64,000 nt of DNA from JAEXOD01 sp964652025 (GCA_964652025.1 CAZYZX010000002.1:310001-374000), one strand, 5' to 3'; shown: positions 46,129-56,164, counted from the stretch's first letter. Made by a program: numbers and translations. Notes: generated from the letters alone by a model not told the origin.

Positions 46129-46463
46129 AAAAATGAAGAAATGATTACAGAAACGCCTACAACTACACCATTACCACCAATAATTATTCTGGTAACAATA
46201 GCAAATAATGCTGTAATTATCCCTGTTATTGGCCCCATAAAAAGTGTTGATAAACTTATAATAATTGACCTTCCATCAAATATTATTCCCTTTGCTAATA
46301 CAAATGGATTTAGCATGGCTAACACTGCTATTAACCCAAATGCAATACCCTGAAATATTTTCCCACTTAATAAACATTTATTAAATTTTTTATTGATAAA
46401 ATCTGAAATAACACCCGCAACTAACAGTAACGATAAATTATAGACAATCTCAATTACAATCAT
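46086..46463 (-). CDS. N-terminal part of LytS-type 5TM sensor (5TMR_LYT), out of frame with the kinase
   Basis: 125 residues with four or five membrane helices. The segment FDGRSIIISLSTLFMGP, then ITRIIIGGNG-like VTRIIIGGNGVVVG and a final GYLF helix, is the 5TM receptor of LytS-like kinases. It ends at TAG 46086 inside an overlap with the 1045-residue kinase frame. The next helices of the domain are in that other frame. One gene has therefore been split, by a real frameshift, programmed slippage or a sequence error. Confidence 0.85.
   Translation of the reverse strand: MIVIEIVYNLSLLLVAGVISDFINKKFNKCLLSGKIFQGIAFGLIAVLAMLNPFVLAKGIIFDGRSIIISLSTLFMGPITGIITALFAIVTRIIIGGNGVVVGVSVIISSFLCGYLFYYLVLKKN
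46090..46097 (-). other. A8 slippery run at the sensor-kinase frame junction
   Basis: On the minus strand CTG-A8-TTAG. In the upstream frame it reads CTG AAA AAA AAT TAG; a -1 shift or one extra A gives AAA AAA AAA TTA GAA, entering the kinase frame exactly where homology continues. Confidence 0.75.
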
Positions 46464-46487
46464 TAATCACTCCTTTAATATCAAACA

Positions 46488-48863
46488 TTATTTAGGAATT
46501 GTAAAATAAAAAGTAGTTCCATTTCCTACCTCACTTTCAACCCAAATCTTACCATTATGCTTTTCAATAAACTCTTTACACAGTAATAACCCTAAGCCAG
46601 AACTTTCTTCTCCCGCAGTCCCTTTTCTATTAATTTTAGAACCGATTTTAAATAACTTATCTTTTATTTCATCAGGAATTCCTATTCCATTATCCTGAAC
46701 AGAAACTAATAAATATTTCTCATCAAAATCTTTACAATCAATAATAATTTGTCCTTTAATATTGCTAAATTTTATTGCATTTGAAATTAAATTACGTAAA
46801 ATAGAATTAAACATTTTTTCATCTACTAAACCATAATATTCTTCCTTTACATTATCCCTAAAAATTATTTCTTTACTTTTTGCATTATCAGCTAGCACAT
46901 TAAAACTATTTTTAACTAATTTACTTATATTTATTTTTATTGGCTCAAAGTCAATTATGCCCCTTTTAATCTTAGACCATTCTAATAAATTTATTAGTAA
47001 ATTATAAAGATTTTTTACCTGTACATTTAATTGATTAAATAGCTCTTGTTTTTCAGCTTCATCAATTTTTAATTCATTATTTACTAAAATTTCAGTTAAT
47101 CCTAAAAATTCTTGAAATGGACTGCGCAAATCATGCGAGATAATACTAAATAACTTATCCTTTTCTTCATTTATTTTTTTGGTCTCATTTAATTTATTTA
47201 TTATATCCTCTTTTTCTTTCAATCCTTGTTTTATTATCTCTTGATATGCCAATAATTCTTCATTCAACTTAATTAACTGTTTTTCTTTATTTCTAATTTC
47301 GGTTATATCTATTACTGATGTAATTCTGAAAATCTTTCCATATACATTTATTATTCCAATAGAAACTAAAATTATTTTTTCTTTTTTACTTTTTGTGTAT
47401 GCAACTATTTCTAAATCTTTAATAAACCCTGCCTCTGCTATTTTTTCTATAATCATTTCTCTCACATCTAAGCTTAATATTCCTAATTCTATTGCATTTT
47501 TTCCAATAACTTCACTTTCTTCAAATTCAAATAATTTACAAAATGCATAATTTACTTCAACAATATTTCCGTTTAATGATTCTGTAATTGCTACAGGCAC
47601 AGAAAGTAACTTAAATAGTTTAGAAAATTTCTCCTCTGATAATACTATTTGCGTAATATCTTTTGCAATTAAATAGTGCACATGCTTACCATCCCAAAAA
47701 CCATTAATAACTCTTACTTCAACTGGTATTTTTGTATTGTTGTCATTCAATATAAACTTAGGTAAATAACAAAAATTATTATTATGTAACTCATTAAAAT
47801 TAACTGGTAAATTATCATCAATAAAAAATATTTCATCTTTAATCTTATTTATATTATCCAAATTAATTTGTAACTTATCCTTAACCACATTATTTATAAA
47901 TAATATTTCTCCATCATTAGAAAATACAAATAAAAATTCATCAATCGAATTTAAAAACATCTCGTAATTTTGATTCATTGTTTTTATTAAATTCAATAAA
48001 GTTATTCTCTCTGTAATATCATGAATAATTGAAAATAACAACTTTTGATTATCTATATAAACTATTGATGAATGCACTTCTACAGTTTTTATCTCTCCAT
48101 TAGCTATTTTATGTGGAAAAATAAAATAATTTCTTTTAAAATGTAAAGCTTTTAATCTTTCCTTTTCAACTTCATCTTCTCTTAACATATTTATCTCTTG
48201 TATATACATACTCCTTAGCTTTTCTAAAGAATATCCATAAAATTTACTAGCACTAATATTTGCATCAACTATTTTACCGCTTATTGGTTCAATTAAAAGC
48301 ATAATAGAAGTATGGTAATCGAAAACCGAATGCCACAATGCTAAGCTTGCATTATATTTTTCTTGCAAAACTTTTACTTTTGTAATATCTAAATGCATCC
48401 CACTTATTATTAATGCCGCTCCTTTTTCATCTCTTTTAGTAACTTTTCCCTTACATAAAACCCAAATCCAAGCACCAGATTTATGAGCCATTCTAAATTC
48501 ACATTCTATTGAGCCTTTTTTATTTTCAAAATTATCAACTATTTCTTTTTCAACATTAGGTAAGTCTTCCGGGTGAATTAAGATATTAAAATCATCCGAA
48601 TTTGTAACGGAAAACTCATCTTTACTGTATCCAAGCATGTTACAATATCTTTCATTTACTTCCACTAAATCATTTTTTACATCCCAAATAAATGTTCCCG
48701 CATCTACGCCCCATAACACCGTCTTTAAATTAATATTTTCTTCTTCTAAAATTCTAATTTTTTCTTCTAATTCTTTTATTTTTGTTTCATATTCATTTAT
48801 AATTTCTTGGGAATTGCGGTTATCAGACTCTTTTATCTGCTTACTTAAAATATGCTCATTCAT
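46488..48863 (-). CDS. Soluble multi-PAS sensor histidine kinase
   Basis: A 791-residue kinase with no membrane helix. An N-terminal coiled coil (about 15-48) leads into four PAS domains (about 50-165, 170-290, 300-410, 415-530), a second coiled coil, HisKA with FSIISHDLRSPFQ (phospho-His near 590) and HATPase (DNGIGIP, SSGLGLLL). It sits 24 bases upstream of the LytS-like hybrid kinase, so both are probably made together; it could phosphorylate that protein's receiver. Signal unknown. Confidence 0.9.
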   Translation of the reverse strand: MNEHILSKQIKESDNRNSQEIINEYETKIKELEEKIRILEEENINLKTVLWGVDAGTFIWDVKNDLVEVNERYCNMLGYSKDEFSVTNSDDFNILIHPEDLPNVEKEIVDNFENKKGSIECEFRMAHKSGAWIWVLCKGKVTKRDEKGAALIISGMHLDITKVKVLQEKYNASLALWHSVFDYHTSIMLLIEPISGKIVDANISASKFYGYSLEKLRSMYIQEINMLREDEVEKERLKALHFKRNYFIFPHKIANGEIKTVEVHSSIVYIDNQKLLFSIIHDITERITLLNLIKTMNQNYEMFLNSIDEFLFVFSNDGEILFINNVVKDKLQINLDNINKIKDEIFFIDDNLPVNFNELHNNNFCYLPKFILNDNNTKIPVEVRVINGFWDGKHVHYLIAKDITQIVLSEEKFSKLFKLLSVPVAITESLNGNIVEVNYAFCKLFEFEESEVIGKNAIELGILSLDVREMIIEKIAEAGFIKDLEIVAYTKSKKEKIILVSIGIINVYGKIFRITSVIDITEIRNKEKQLIKLNEELLAYQEIIKQGLKEKEDIINKLNETKKINEEKDKLFSIISHDLRSPFQEFLGLTEILVNNELKIDEAEKQELFNQLNVQVKNLYNLLINLLEWSKIKRGIIDFEPIKINISKLVKNSFNVLADNAKSKEIIFRDNVKEEYYGLVDEKMFNSILRNLISNAIKFSNIKGQIIIDCKDFDEKYLLVSVQDNGIGIPDEIKDKLFKIGSKINRKGTAGEESSGLGLLLCKEFIEKHNGKIWVESEVGNGTTFYFTIPK

Positions 48864-48913
48864 ATCTTTTCCATTATTTTGTATTAATATAATAAAATTT
48901 AAATCAAAATGGC

Positions 48914-48943
48914 AAAAAAAAACCTCCGATTAACGGAGGTTTT
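48914..48943 (-). terminator. Intrinsic terminator after hppA
   Basis: Ten-pair stem AAAACCTCCG (48919-48928) with CGGAGGTTTT (48934-48943), five-base loop, T-run on the minus strand (48914-48922). Confidence 0.9.
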
Positions 48944-48962
48944 ATAGAATTTTTTTTTGTAT

Positions 48963-51152
48963 TTAAAACAACTTAAAAGCAACCGTTAAACCACTCATTA
49001 CAATTGCAACCATGCTCATAAGTTTTATTAATATATTTAAGCTTGGACCACTTGTATCTTTAAATGGATCTCCAACGGTATCTCCAATAACTGTAGCTTT
49101 GTGAGCGTTAGAGCCTTTGCCTCCCAAATTTCCTTCTTCAACATACTTTTTGGCATTATCCCACGAGCCCCCACTATTAGCCATAAATACTGCTAAAACA
49201 AATCCTGACCCTAATGAACCTGCTAATAAACCCATTACACCTGGTACTCCAAAAACAATACCCGTTAATATTGGTGTTATAATAGCAAGAATTGAGGGTA
49301 ATATCATTTCTTTTTGTGCACCTTTTGTAGATATTTCCACACACATCGCATAATCTGGTTCATTCTTACCTTCTAATATTCCAGGTATTTCTCTAAACTG
49401 TCTACGCACCTCATCTACCATTTTTTGTGCTGCTCTTCCTACAGCGTTCATTGTTAATCCGCAGAATAAGAATGCCATCATTGCACCAATAAATACCCCA
49501 ATCAAAACATATGGGTTCATTAAATTTACATTAAAATAATTCATAAAATCAGTTAGATTGGCATCCTTAACATTAATTACTACATTTTCACCTATTTTTA
49601 ACGTCTCTGTACCTAACCTAATAAGCCCAACCTTTAATTCTTCTACGTAAGACGCTAACAAAGCTAAGGCAGTTAAGGCGGCACTTCCTATTGCAAAACC
49701 TTTGCCTGTTGCAGCTGTTGTATTACCCAAAGCATCTAAAGCATCAGTTCGCTTTCTTACTTCTACTCCTAATCCACTCATTTCCGCATTTCCACCAGCA
49801 TTATCTGCTATCGGTCCATATGCATCGGTAGCTAGCGTAATACCCAATGTAGATAACATTCCAACTGCTGCTATGCCTATACCATATAAACCTTTACTTA
49901 GATTACTTAAATCAAAATTGGCAGCAAATAAAAATGCAAAAAATATTCCCAATACTACTGCAATTACCGGAATTGCTGTGGAAATCATTCCAGACCCCAA
50001 GCCCGCAATTATTACCGTTGCGGGGCCTGTTTTTGCACTTTCTGCTATTTTTTTGGTTGGATTAAATGATGCAGATGTAAAATATTCTGTTCCTTTTCCT
50101 ATAACTATCCCAGTTATTAATCCCACTACTATGCTTCCCCAAATACCAAACCAATTTTCTATATTTAAAGAACGCATAATTAAAAAAGAACCAATAATTA
50201 TTAACACACTACTAGTATTTATACCCATTGAAAGTGAATTTAATAAATCTTTTTGTGTAGCACCTTCTTTGGTTTTAACCAAGAAAATTCCAATTATAGA
50301 TAGCAATATTCCAATTGCTGCAATTAACATAGGTGCTAATACAGCATTAATTTGTTGATTAGGGTTGTTATAAAATGCAGCTGCACCTAAAGCAGAAGTA
50401 GCCAATATAGAACCACAATAAGATTCATACAAGTCTGCTCCCATTCCTGCAACGTCACCCACATTATCACCTACGTTATCTGCTATAGTTGCCGGGTTAC
50501 GTGGGTCATCTTCTGGTATTCCTGCCTCAACTTTCCCCACTAAGTCACCACCAACATCGGCAGCTTTAGTATAAATTCCTCCTCCAACTCTTGCAAATAA
50601 TGCTTGTGTAGAAGCTCCCATTCCAAAAGTTAACATTGTTGTGGTTATAACCACCAATTTATGCGTATTACTGGTATCCTGTATAAAATAATTTAATACT
50701 ATAAACCATAGCGATATATCTAACAACCCTAAGCCAACTACAACTAAACCCATTACTGCACCACTTCTAAAAGCTATCTTTAACCCATCGTTAAGCGATT
50801 TTTGTGCAGCAAACGCAGTTCTACCAGATGCATATGTGGCTGTTTTCATTCCAAAATAACCTGCTAAACCACTAAAAAATCCCCCAGTAATAAATGCAAA
50901 TGGTACCCACCCATTTTGTACATTAAAATATGCTAAAACAGAAAACAGCAAAGTCATTACTATAAAAAATATTATTACTACCTTATATTGTTGCTTTAAA
51001 TATGCCATTGCGCCCTTTCTAACGTAAAGCGCAATTTTTTGCATTCTTTCATTCCCCTCAGATTCTTTCATCATTTGCTTAAAAAAGTATACTGCAAATG
51101 CTAAAGCTAAAATAGAGTTTATTGGGACTAACCAAAATATTATATTATCCAT
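48963..51152 (-). CDS. hppA: Membrane-bound ion-translocating pyrophosphatase, K+-dependent type
   Basis: A 729-residue, ~16-helix enzyme that hydrolyses pyrophosphate and pumps H+ or Na+. The substrate motif DVGGDLVGKVEAGIPEDDPR and DNVGDNVGD are complete, as is the C-terminal KATVIGDTVGDPFKDTSGPS. In GNTTAATGKG the residue after TT is Ala, the mark of K+-dependent enzymes (Lys in independent ones). Whether Na+ or H+ is moved cannot be settled by eye. Transcribed alone or after the unknown gene 18 bases upstream. Confidence 0.95.
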   Translation of the reverse strand: MDNIIFWLVPINSILALAFAVYFFKQMMKESEGNERMQKIALYVRKGAMAYLKQQYKVVIIFFIVMTLLFSVLAYFNVQNGWVPFAFITGGFFSGLAGYFGMKTATYASGRTAFAAQKSLNDGLKIAFRSGAVMGLVVVGLGLLDISLWFIVLNYFIQDTSNTHKLVVITTTMLTFGMGASTQALFARVGGGIYTKAADVGGDLVGKVEAGIPEDDPRNPATIADNVGDNVGDVAGMGADLYESYCGSILATSALGAAAFYNNPNQQINAVLAPMLIAAIGILLSIIGIFLVKTKEGATQKDLLNSLSMGINTSSVLIIIGSFLIMRSLNIENWFGIWGSIVVGLITGIVIGKGTEYFTSASFNPTKKIAESAKTGPATVIIAGLGSGMISTAIPVIAVVLGIFFAFLFAANFDLSNLSKGLYGIGIAAVGMLSTLGITLATDAYGPIADNAGGNAEMSGLGVEVRKRTDALDALGNTTAATGKGFAIGSAALTALALLASYVEELKVGLIRLGTETLKIGENVVINVKDANLTDFMNYFNVNLMNPYVLIGVFIGAMMAFLFCGLTMNAVGRAAQKMVDEVRRQFREIPGILEGKNEPDYAMCVEISTKGAQKEMILPSILAIITPILTGIVFGVPGVMGLLAGSLGSGFVLAVFMANSGGSWDNAKKYVEEGNLGGKGSNAHKATVIGDTVGDPFKDTSGPSLNILIKLMSMVAIVMSGLTVAFKLF

Positions 51153-51170
51153 TGTCTTCCCCGCAAATTA

Positions 51171-51947
51171 TTATCTAAAACCTAAAACTAAAGCACTTCT
51201 ATACCAAGAGTAATATTTATCTAGTAATTCCTCTTTACTTGGGAACTGATAGTAAATTAAATTCTCTTGGTCTCCTACAAAAAAGCCATTTTTACAAGTC
51301 CTATATAAAATATCCCCTTGTAAATATCTAATTACAGTTTTAGTAAACTTATTTGGTTCTTTTTTTAATCCTTCTAAACAATCCCGCAAGTGGTCAATAT
51401 TCAAATATGGTAAATTATCCGCACTAGCATTTTTAGGATCCAACGCTAAATCATCTAAAATAAGCTCTACAAAAACAAGTTTAGGAACCGATACTGGTTG
51501 ATTTCGATTTGTAACAAATTTCATAAATTGTTCTGGATTATACTTGGATGCTATTTGCGGAGTAACCGGACACAGTTGCTGGTATAAATGTAATTCTTCT
51601 TTGTTATCACCTAAATATTCTGTTTTATCTAACCCTAACACCTTCCCATCATCGGTTACAAGATATAATTTTTTAAGACTTTGTAGCGGTACATTTTCTA
51701 AAACACGATAAATAGATAAATAAACAGAGCTTTTGGGCTTCCCATCTGGATGTGGCACACATCTTTGGTCAATATCAGCAAAATTGAAATAATCGGACTT
51801 AAAATTTGGTTCAACTTCAAAAAATATTGCTTGCCCTCTGGTTCGTTTTTTGGTTCCTACTGCTAAGTAATTACCAAAATCTTCTGGCGGTAGCATAGAT
51901 GCTATTAAAGCTTCGGGCATTAATGACAAATATAAATATTTTTCCAT
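51171..51947 (-). CDS. Conserved protein of unknown function
   Basis: A 258-residue soluble protein I cannot assign. The N-terminus (MEKYLYLSLMPEALIASMLP, then EEFGNYLAVG-like EDFGNYLAVGTKKRTRGQ) looks strongly constrained. No signal peptide, membrane helix or catalytic signature; acidic-aromatic C-terminus. The frame opens upstream to 52010, but ATG 51947 has AGGAG seven bases before it. It lies 18 bases upstream of hppA. Confidence 0.7.
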   Translation of the reverse strand: MEKYLYLSLMPEALIASMLPPEDFGNYLAVGTKKRTRGQAIFFEVEPNFKSDYFNFADIDQRCVPHPDGKPKSSVYLSIYRVLENVPLQSLKKLYLVTDDGKVLGLDKTEYLGDNKEELHLYQQLCPVTPQIASKYNPEQFMKFVTNRNQPVSVPKLVFVELILDDLALDPKNASADNLPYLNIDHLRDCLEGLKKEPNKFTKTVIRYLQGDILYRTCKNGFFVGDQENLIYYQFPSKEELLDKYYSWYRSALVLGFR

Positions 51948-52112
51948 ACCCTTTCTCCTATTTATGTTGAAATAAATTATATCCTTTATTTCATATTTAT
52001 TAAATTGCATAAAATAAAAATAAAAAGCAATATTATTCCTCTTACATTTTATTTTTATATTTTATTTTAGTATATTAAATTACTTTATATATTTTGCTTA
52101 AGATTTTGGTTT

Positions 52113-53198
52113 ATGAAAGATTACTTTTCTATCTTGTACGTAGATGATGAAGAGCATAATTTAATATCATTTAAAGCTGCCTTTAGACGCGATTACAATG
52201 TATTTACTGCTTTATCTGCTAAAGAAGGTTTTGAAATATTAAAACATAATGATATTGGTTTAGTTATTACAGACCAAAGAATGCCTGAAATTACTGGTGT
52301 GCAATTTCTAGAAAAAATCGTAAGCGAGTATCCAAATACCATTAGAATGATTTTAACAGGGTATAGTGATATAGATGCCATTGTAGAAGCTATAAATAAT
52401 GGTCATATTTATCGTTACATAACTAAACCTTGGGATTATAATGAACTTAAAATAGCTATTGAAAACGCTAAACAATTATATCTTTTACAATTAAAAAACA
52501 AAAAACTTATAGAAGAATTACAAAATAAAATTTTAGAACAAGAGAAAATTTTAAAGCTATTTGAAAAATATGTCCCTAATTCAGTTGTAGAAAAGGTATT
52601 AACTAAGGGTGAGGAATCTATTTTTGAAGGAGAATTGCGAGAAGTAACTATTCTGTTTTGTGATTTACGTGGGTTCACTGCTCTTTGCGAAACACTAAAA
52701 CCTCAACAAACTGTTAATTTTCTTAATACATACTATTCTTTAATGACTAAATGCGTAAAAAAACATGATGGTTTTGTTGCCCAATTTGTTGGTGATGAAG
52801 TATTTGCTGTTTTTGGAGCTCCTATCACAAACAATAACAACGAAACTAACGCTGTTTATTGTGCATTAGATATGTTGGATGCCATAAATGAACTTAATTC
52901 TAAATTTAAAGAACTATTAAATAAAAATATTGCTGTAGGTATTGGAATTAACAGTGGATTGGTTGTTGCTGGTAATTTAGGTAGTGAAGATAGAATTGAA
53001 TACTCTATTACTGGTGATACTGTAAATACAGGAAAAAGAATTGAAACATTAACAAAAGATACCCCAAATTCAATCTTAATAAGTCATTCTGTTTACACTA
53101 AAGTAAAAGATAAATTTATTACTGTAGAAAAACCACCTATTCAGGTAAAAGGAAAACAAGAAATGCTAACTTTATATCAAGTTATATCAAGAAAGTAA
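52113..53198 (+). CDS. Receiver-class III nucleotidyl cyclase
   Basis: A 361-residue signalling protein. Receiver domain 1-125: Asp11/Asp12, phospho-Asp54, Thr82, Lys105, of the DQRMP subtype. A coiled coil (about 125-160) leads to a class III cyclase domain (about 175-345). Metal aspartates are Asp184 (FCDLRGFT) and Asp228 (VGDE), with the asparagine and arginine of VNTGKRIE also present. The position that is Lys in adenylate cyclases (KF-x-GD) is Gln224 here, so substrate choice is unclear. It should make cAMP or cGMP on phosphorylation; the kinase is not adjacent. Confidence 0.88.
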   Translation: MKDYFSILYVDDEEHNLISFKAAFRRDYNVFTALSAKEGFEILKHNDIGLVITDQRMPEITGVQFLEKIVSEYPNTIRMILTGYSDIDAIVEAINNGHIYRYITKPWDYNELKIAIENAKQLYLLQLKNKKLIEELQNKILEQEKILKLFEKYVPNSVVEKVLTKGEESIFEGELREVTILFCDLRGFTALCETLKPQQTVNFLNTYYSLMTKCVKKHDGFVAQFVGDEVFAVFGAPITNNNNETNAVYCALDMLDAINELNSKFKELLNKNIAVGIGINSGLVVAGNLGSEDRIEYSITGDTVNTGKRIETLTKDTPNSILISHSVYTKVKDKFITVEKPPIQVKGKQEMLTLYQVISRK

Positions 53199-53202
53199 AA
53201 AA

Positions 53203-53985
53203 CTAAAAAGCTAAAGTCCAAATTATATAGTCTAAAATTAAAATTAAAGCACTAGAAATAACAAAACTTCTAATTGTAGATAGTCCAACTCCTTCTGCAC
53301 CTCCTTCTGTCCTAAAACCAATATGGCAACCTAAAAGGGATGTAACCCCTCCAAAAACTATCCCCTTTATTAATCCAAACATAAAATCACTTACCAAAAA
53401 ATAGCGTTTAACAGAGTCAAAAAAAACATCAAAAGATACACCTAAAAAATACCTAGAAATTATGAATGCACCAATTACAGCAATTGTATTTGCAATAGAA
53501 ATTAATATTGGCATCATAAATATAGTGGCAAAAAATCTTGGCATAGCAAGATATCTAATTGGGCTAATACCCATAGTTTCTAAAGCATCTATTTGCTCTG
53601 TTACTTTCATACTCCCCAACTCTGCAGCTATAGATGCTCCTACTCTACCTGCTATTACTATAGCTGTAAGCACAGGACCTAATTCTGTTATTATTGCCCT
53701 ACTTGTTGCTGTGCCTAAAAATGATAGAGGTGCTAATCCTTTTAATTGATATGCCGCTTGCCATGCAGCTACTGCACCCGTAAATGAAGCAATTATTAAT
53801 ACTAATGGTAATGAATTTACACCAATATGTTCCATTTGCATCAATAGCAAATTTCTATTTTTTATCATATTTGGTGCAAATCTAATTATTCTAAATAATA
53901 ATAAAGAAACTTGACCAAATTCGGTAAAAAAATCAATTACTTTTTTCCCAAGCTTTTCTAGTAATTTTTCAATATAATTTTTCAC
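53203..53985 (-). CDS. mlaE: MlaE-family ABC transporter permease
   Basis: A 260-residue permease of the phospholipid/toluene-tolerance transporters, with five or six helices. Typical stretches: FTGAVAAWQAAYQL, ELGPVLTAIVIAGRVGASIAAELGSMKVTEQIDALETMG, and GCHIGFRTEGGAEGVG. The ATPase (MlaF) and substrate-binding protein (MlaD) genes are not adjacent downstream; alkaline phosphatase lies 7 bases upstream. Confidence 0.94.
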   Translation of the reverse strand: MKNYIEKLLEKLGKKVIDFFTEFGQVSLLLFRIIRFAPNMIKNRNLLLMQMEHIGVNSLPLVLIIASFTGAVAAWQAAYQLKGLAPLSFLGTATSRAIITELGPVLTAIVIAGRVGASIAAELGSMKVTEQIDALETMGISPIRYLAMPRFFATIFMMPILISIANTIAVIGAFIISRYFLGVSFDVFFDSVKRYFLVSDFMFGLIKGIVFGGVTSLLGCHIGFRTEGGAEGVGLSTIRSFVISSALILILDYIIWTLAF

Positions 53986-53992
53986 TTTAATT

Positions 53993-55075
53993 TTAATTAA
54001 TTGTTTTACCGAAAAAACTAAATAATATACGCCCTATTTGATAATTATCTAATAACCCTGTAAACTTTTCTGCACCTGGTCCTTTTGCAAATACAGCAAC
54101 AGGATTTGCTGCATGGTTTTTGGTAGTCCATCCAATATCAAATGTTTTTTTACTTAAATCACCATTAATAACCGATAGCCCACCCGTATCATGATCTGCT
54201 ATTACTACAACTAAAGTATTTTTATCTTTTTCTGCAAAATCTAATGCATAGTTTACAGCTGAATTAAAATCGTTTAATTCTAATACTAAACCATCTTTAT
54301 TATTACTATGGTTAACATTATCTATTTGCGAACCTTCAATCATTATAAAAAAGTTTTTACCAGTATTCTTCAAATGTTCTATCCCTGATTTAGCCAAGTC
54401 CCCTAATTTAAATTGTCTATTCCATGCCTCTGGCATTTCATCATATCCTATTAATCCTAAAACTGGCTTATTTTCCTTATACGCTAATAAATTCTCTATT
54501 TTATCAAAATATACAAAACCCTTATCTTCAAATTTTTGAACAACATTTATTCCATCTTGCCTTGTTCCACCTAAATTTTCTGGTAAAAAGTATTGCGTTC
54601 CACCACCAACTAAATAATTAATTTTAAGCTCAGAAAACTGATTAGCAATATCATAAAAACTATATCTTGTTAAAGAATGTGTTCCAAAACAAGCTGGTGT
54701 TGCATCTGTTAACGAACTTGTTGCGATTATACCTGTAGCATAACCTCTATCCGCTAAAAACTCCAATATAGTTTCTGCCTTAGTACTATCTGGTTTATAA
54801 GAAACCATTAACTTTTTGGTTCTATAACCTGTTGCATATGCTGTTGCACCCGCACCAGAATCGGTTATTAACTTATCTGCTGCAACTGTAATTACTAAAC
54901 CAGTATGTGTAAATCTTCTATATGGTGAGTTTTCTAAAAACATGTCAGATATTCCAACACTATTTATACTCATCCCATCACCAATCAAAAATATTATATT
55001 TTTTGGTGCTTGCTGACAATAAAAAGCTGTAGTATAAAATACTACAGCTATTAAAACAAAAAACAATTTTTTCAT
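53993..55075 (-). CDS. Alkaline phosphatase
   Basis: A 360-residue exported phosphomonoesterase. Signal peptide 1-20. Metal/nucleophile site: IGDGMS with Asp33, and TDSGAGATA with nucleophile Ser73; second metal ligands in DHDTGG and a C-terminal NHAAN. Shorter than the E. coli enzyme (about 470), lacking its surface insertions. Found between mlaE and ilvE with 7- and 9-base gaps, so it is read from the ilvE promoter. Confidence 0.92.
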   Translation of the reverse strand: MKKLFFVLIAVVFYTTAFYCQQAPKNIIFLIGDGMSINSVGISDMFLENSPYRRFTHTGLVITVAADKLITDSGAGATAYATGYRTKKLMVSYKPDSTKAETILEFLADRGYATGIIATSSLTDATPACFGTHSLTRYSFYDIANQFSELKINYLVGGGTQYFLPENLGGTRQDGINVVQKFEDKGFVYFDKIENLLAYKENKPVLGLIGYDEMPEAWNRQFKLGDLAKSGIEHLKNTGKNFFIMIEGSQIDNVNHSNNKDGLVLELNDFNSAVNYALDFAEKDKNTLVVVIADHDTGGLSVINGDLSKKTFDIGWTTKNHAANPVAVFAKGPGAEKFTGLLDNYQIGRILFSFFGKTIN

Positions 55076-55084
55076 TTTTATATC

Positions 55085-56158
55085 CTAATCCACGTAAGTT
55101 AACCAATTATATTTGTCTTCTATTCTGCCATATTGTATTCCTGTTAATTCCTCGTAAAGTTCATTACTCAATTCACCTGGTTTTTCATCGCTAAATAAAA
55201 GTACTTCGTCATTATATTTTAGTCTTCCAACTGCAGATATAACTGCTGCTGTACCACTACCAAATAATTCTATTAAATTACCATTTTTGTATCCATCTAA
55301 AACTTCTTGTAATGCTATTGCTCTTTCTTTAACATTATATCCTTTATCTTTTAGCAATTGAATAACAGACATTCTTGTTACACCCGGCAAAATTGAACCG
55401 GTTAAAGCAGGGGTTGCTATTTCATCTTTAAATCTAACAAAAATATTCATAGTTCCTACTTCTTCAATATATTTTTGTTCAATGCCATCTAACCATAATA
55501 CTTGGGTATACCCTTCGGCTCTTGCTTCTCTTTGTGCAAGCAAACTTGCAGCATAATTTCCTGCTGTTTTACAATCACCAACTCCCTTTCTAACAGCACG
55601 CACATATTTGTCGGTTGCCATTATTGGTACAGGCTTAAAACCTTCTGGATAATATGGACCAACAGGGCTTAAAATAATCATAAATTTAAAGTTTTCTGAA
55701 GGTCTTACACCTAATACTGGCTCACTGGCAAATGCAAATGGCCTAATATACAAAGCATGACCCTGTTTTGTTGGGATCCATTCACTATCAAGCTTAATTA
55801 ATTCTTTCATCGCTTCCATAAAAAGCTCTGTGTCAATTTCTGGAATGCACATCCTGCGACATGAATTATTAAACCTTTCAATATTTTTATCAGGTCTAAA
55901 CATCGCAATACGACCATCTTCTTGCTTATACGCTTTTAAACCTTCAAATATTGCTTGTGCATAATGAAATACCATTGTGGCGGGGCTTAATTCAATTGGT
56001 CCATAATCTTTAATTCTTGCATTTACCCATTCACCTTTTTTGGGGTCATAGTCCATTTCGAACATGTGAGGAGTAAAAGTTCTACCAAACACTAAATTTT
56101 CTGGTAGTTCTACTTTTGCTTTAATTTCGCTAGCTTCAAATGTGATGTTTGATACCAT
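55085..56158 (-). CDS. ilvE: Branched-chain amino acid aminotransferase
   Basis: A 357-residue class IV PLP aminotransferase for the last step of leucine, isoleucine and valine synthesis. Marks: MVFHYAQAIFEGLKAY, RPFAFASEP, the PLP lysine in GDCKTAGNYA, EEVGTMNIFV, and GSGTAAVISAVG. Length and motifs fit the larger BCAT subgroup. GGAAGG lies 6 bases before the ATG. The 140 bases upstream hold a leucine-rich leader ORF and alternative RNA helices. Confidence 0.95.
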   Translation of the reverse strand: MVSNITFEASEIKAKVELPENLVFGRTFTPHMFEMDYDPKKGEWVNARIKDYGPIELSPATMVFHYAQAIFEGLKAYKQEDGRIAMFRPDKNIERFNNSCRRMCIPEIDTELFMEAMKELIKLDSEWIPTKQGHALYIRPFAFASEPVLGVRPSENFKFMIILSPVGPYYPEGFKPVPIMATDKYVRAVRKGVGDCKTAGNYAASLLAQREARAEGYTQVLWLDGIEQKYIEEVGTMNIFVRFKDEIATPALTGSILPGVTRMSVIQLLKDKGYNVKERAIALQEVLDGYKNGNLIELFGSGTAAVISAVGRLKYNDEVLLFSDEKPGELSNELYEELTGIQYGRIEDKYNWLTYVD

Positions 56159-56164
56159 AGTTAT

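Noticed and set aside
49702..50358. 218-codon open frame on the plus strand
   Set aside because: It lies wholly antisense to hppA, whose protein is unmistakable; the translation is a proline/isoleucine-rich mirror of membrane-helix codons with no family pattern.
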